Both the position numbers and the translations under genes were made by a program. The notes under the pieces were generated by a model. The model ran no database searches. It had not been told where the DNA came from and was given only the letters and a program-made list of their open reading frames with translations. A DNA stretch of 64,000 bases, from positions 1-64,000 of the forward strand of contig CANQYL010000001.1 of NCBI GenBank assembly GCA_947628035.1, written 5' to 3'. Shown piece after piece: positions 63,538 through 64,000 of this stretch (position 1 is its first letter; every line of letters begins with the position of its first letter). Source of the DNA: an uncultured Akkermansia sp. Its GTDB lineage: Bacteria; Verrucomicrobiota; Verrucomicrobiia; Verrucomicrobiales; Akkermansiaceae.

Positions 63538-63543
63538 GCATGT

Positions 63544-63578
63544 ACGATGGACGATGGACGATGGACGATGGACGATGG
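63544..63578 (+). repeat. Heptanucleotide tandem repeat (ACGATGG)x5
   Basis: Five perfect copies starting 7 nt after the stop codon. Confidence 0.95.
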
Positions 63579-63670
63579 AAGCGAAGCGGTAGCGTAGCGG
63601 AATTTCCGGGAACACAGGTGCGGTGACAGAAAGAAAGCGGCAGGAGGAGACGGCACCCGACGGTGACTTG

Positions 63671-63703
63671 GCAGAATCAGCTTCTGACGAAGCGTGATTC
63701 TGC
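63671..63703. repeat. Strong hairpin containing a copy of the CDS 3' terminus
   Basis: gcagaatcagcttc-tgac-gaagc(g)tgattctgc: 14-bp stem with one bulged G and a TGAC loop. No T-run follows. The left arm includes cagaatcagcttctga, identical to 63522-63537. Confidence 0.75.
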
Positions 63704-63711
63704 AACTATGT

Positions 63712-63731
63712 ACGAATTACGAATTACGATT
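63712..63731 (+). repeat. Second heptanucleotide repeat (ACGAATT)x2 plus a partial unit
   Basis: acgaatt acgaatt acgatt; same 7-nt period and the same ACGA start as the ACGATGG array. Confidence 0.8.
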
Positions 63732-63796
63732 TGGATGCTAGCACGCTACGCGCGGGGGAGCAGAGCGATAGCGTAGCGGGCGGTAAAGCGGTTGGA

Positions 63797-63813
63797 CAAA
63801 AGCGCAGCTTTTG
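63797..63813. repeat. Small inverted repeat caaaagc-gca-gcttttg
   Basis: 7-bp perfect arms, 3-nt loop. Confidence 0.6.
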
Positions 63814-63822
63814 CCCGAAGGG

Positions 63823-63848
63823 CTCAGCGCTGATGGAGCGGCGCTGAG
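63823..63848. repeat. Inverted repeat ctcagcgc...gcgctgag
   Basis: 8-bp perfect arms, 10-nt spacer, adjacent to the previous hairpin. Confidence 0.65.
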
Positions 63849-63963
63849 TCAAGATGGCATCGCATAGTTCCGGAAACTTTCCTTGTAACATCCTTCCGTG
63901 ATTTCACCTGCTACCGATGCCTACGCATCGCACGGCCCGCGCCAGCGGCGCGCGAATCCTTCA

Positions 63964-63987
63964 CATCGTCCATCGTCCATCGTCCAT
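63964..63987 (-). repeat. Heptanucleotide repeat in inverted orientation (CCATCGT)~3
   Basis: catcgtccatcgtccatcgtccat is the reverse complement of the 63544-63578 array. Confidence 0.93.
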
Positions 63988-64000
63988 GAATTGATTTACG

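Noticed and set aside
85-63537. CRISPR array or DNA-level satellite as the explanation for the repetition
   Set aside because: Repeats are degenerate, in frame, protein-level strand repeats with no constant-length spacers.
85-63537. Transposon or IS insertions inside the gene at domain switches
   Set aside because: No transposase ORF, terminal inverted repeats or target duplications seen; the frame is intact throughout.
63671-63703. Rho-independent terminator
   Set aside because: Strong hairpin but no downstream T-run (followed by aactatgtacg), so not called as a terminator.
60352-63705. Antisense 1,117-aa ORF overlapping the barrel region and downstream repeats
   Set aside because: Its N-terminus is translated from heptamer repeats and the hairpin (IVHRPSSIVHR), with no domain signal; the sense barrel is unambiguous.
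63538-64000. tRNA/rRNA or a downstream gene start
   Set aside because: No cloverleaf or rRNA-like sequence recognised and no sizeable + strand ORF; reads as an intergenic repeat mosaic.

Overview
The window is essentially one gene. A single uninterrupted + strand ORF (85..63537, 21,150 aa) fills about 99% of it. The product reads as a giant autotransporter (type Va-like) adhesin/surface protein. It has an extended N-terminal signal peptide, an acidic linker, about 20,000 residues of Gly/Thr/Ser/Leu-rich beta-strand repeats, a short pre-barrel linker, and a C-terminal ~278-aa autotransporter beta-barrel ending ...AGYRISF*. The passenger is not homogeneous. I can place about 22 recurrences of a Trp-containing module header (L-[TV]-W-[ND]-G...W...DW...vvF...vTvsG.v....MtV...gYtF.g). 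A second, rarer module family occurs at about 5-6 sites, there is an N-terminal-only repeat trio, and one heterologous 'VVGGSY' repeat domain sits at ~49.6-52.1 kb. Several kb-scale internal duplications are visible, including a ~3.7-3.8 kb block that flanks the heterologous domain and a near-identical 339-bp tandem duplication at 56.5-57.2 kb. Upstream are a TATAAT box and an 8-bp perfect inverted repeat in the leader. Downstream is a ~0.45 kb non-coding region with heptanucleotide tandem repeats in inverted orientation, several hairpins, and a copy of the gene's last 16 nt. The many long antisense ORFs in the track are judged to be artefacts of the repetitive GC-rich sense coding sequence. 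By style (MKLHLP..LR.ALLACL leader, autotransporter-associated beta-strand repeats) the source resembles an Akkermansia-like Verrucomicrobiota. That is recognition from memory, not a database result. No RNA genes, CRISPR arrays or transposase genes were seen.
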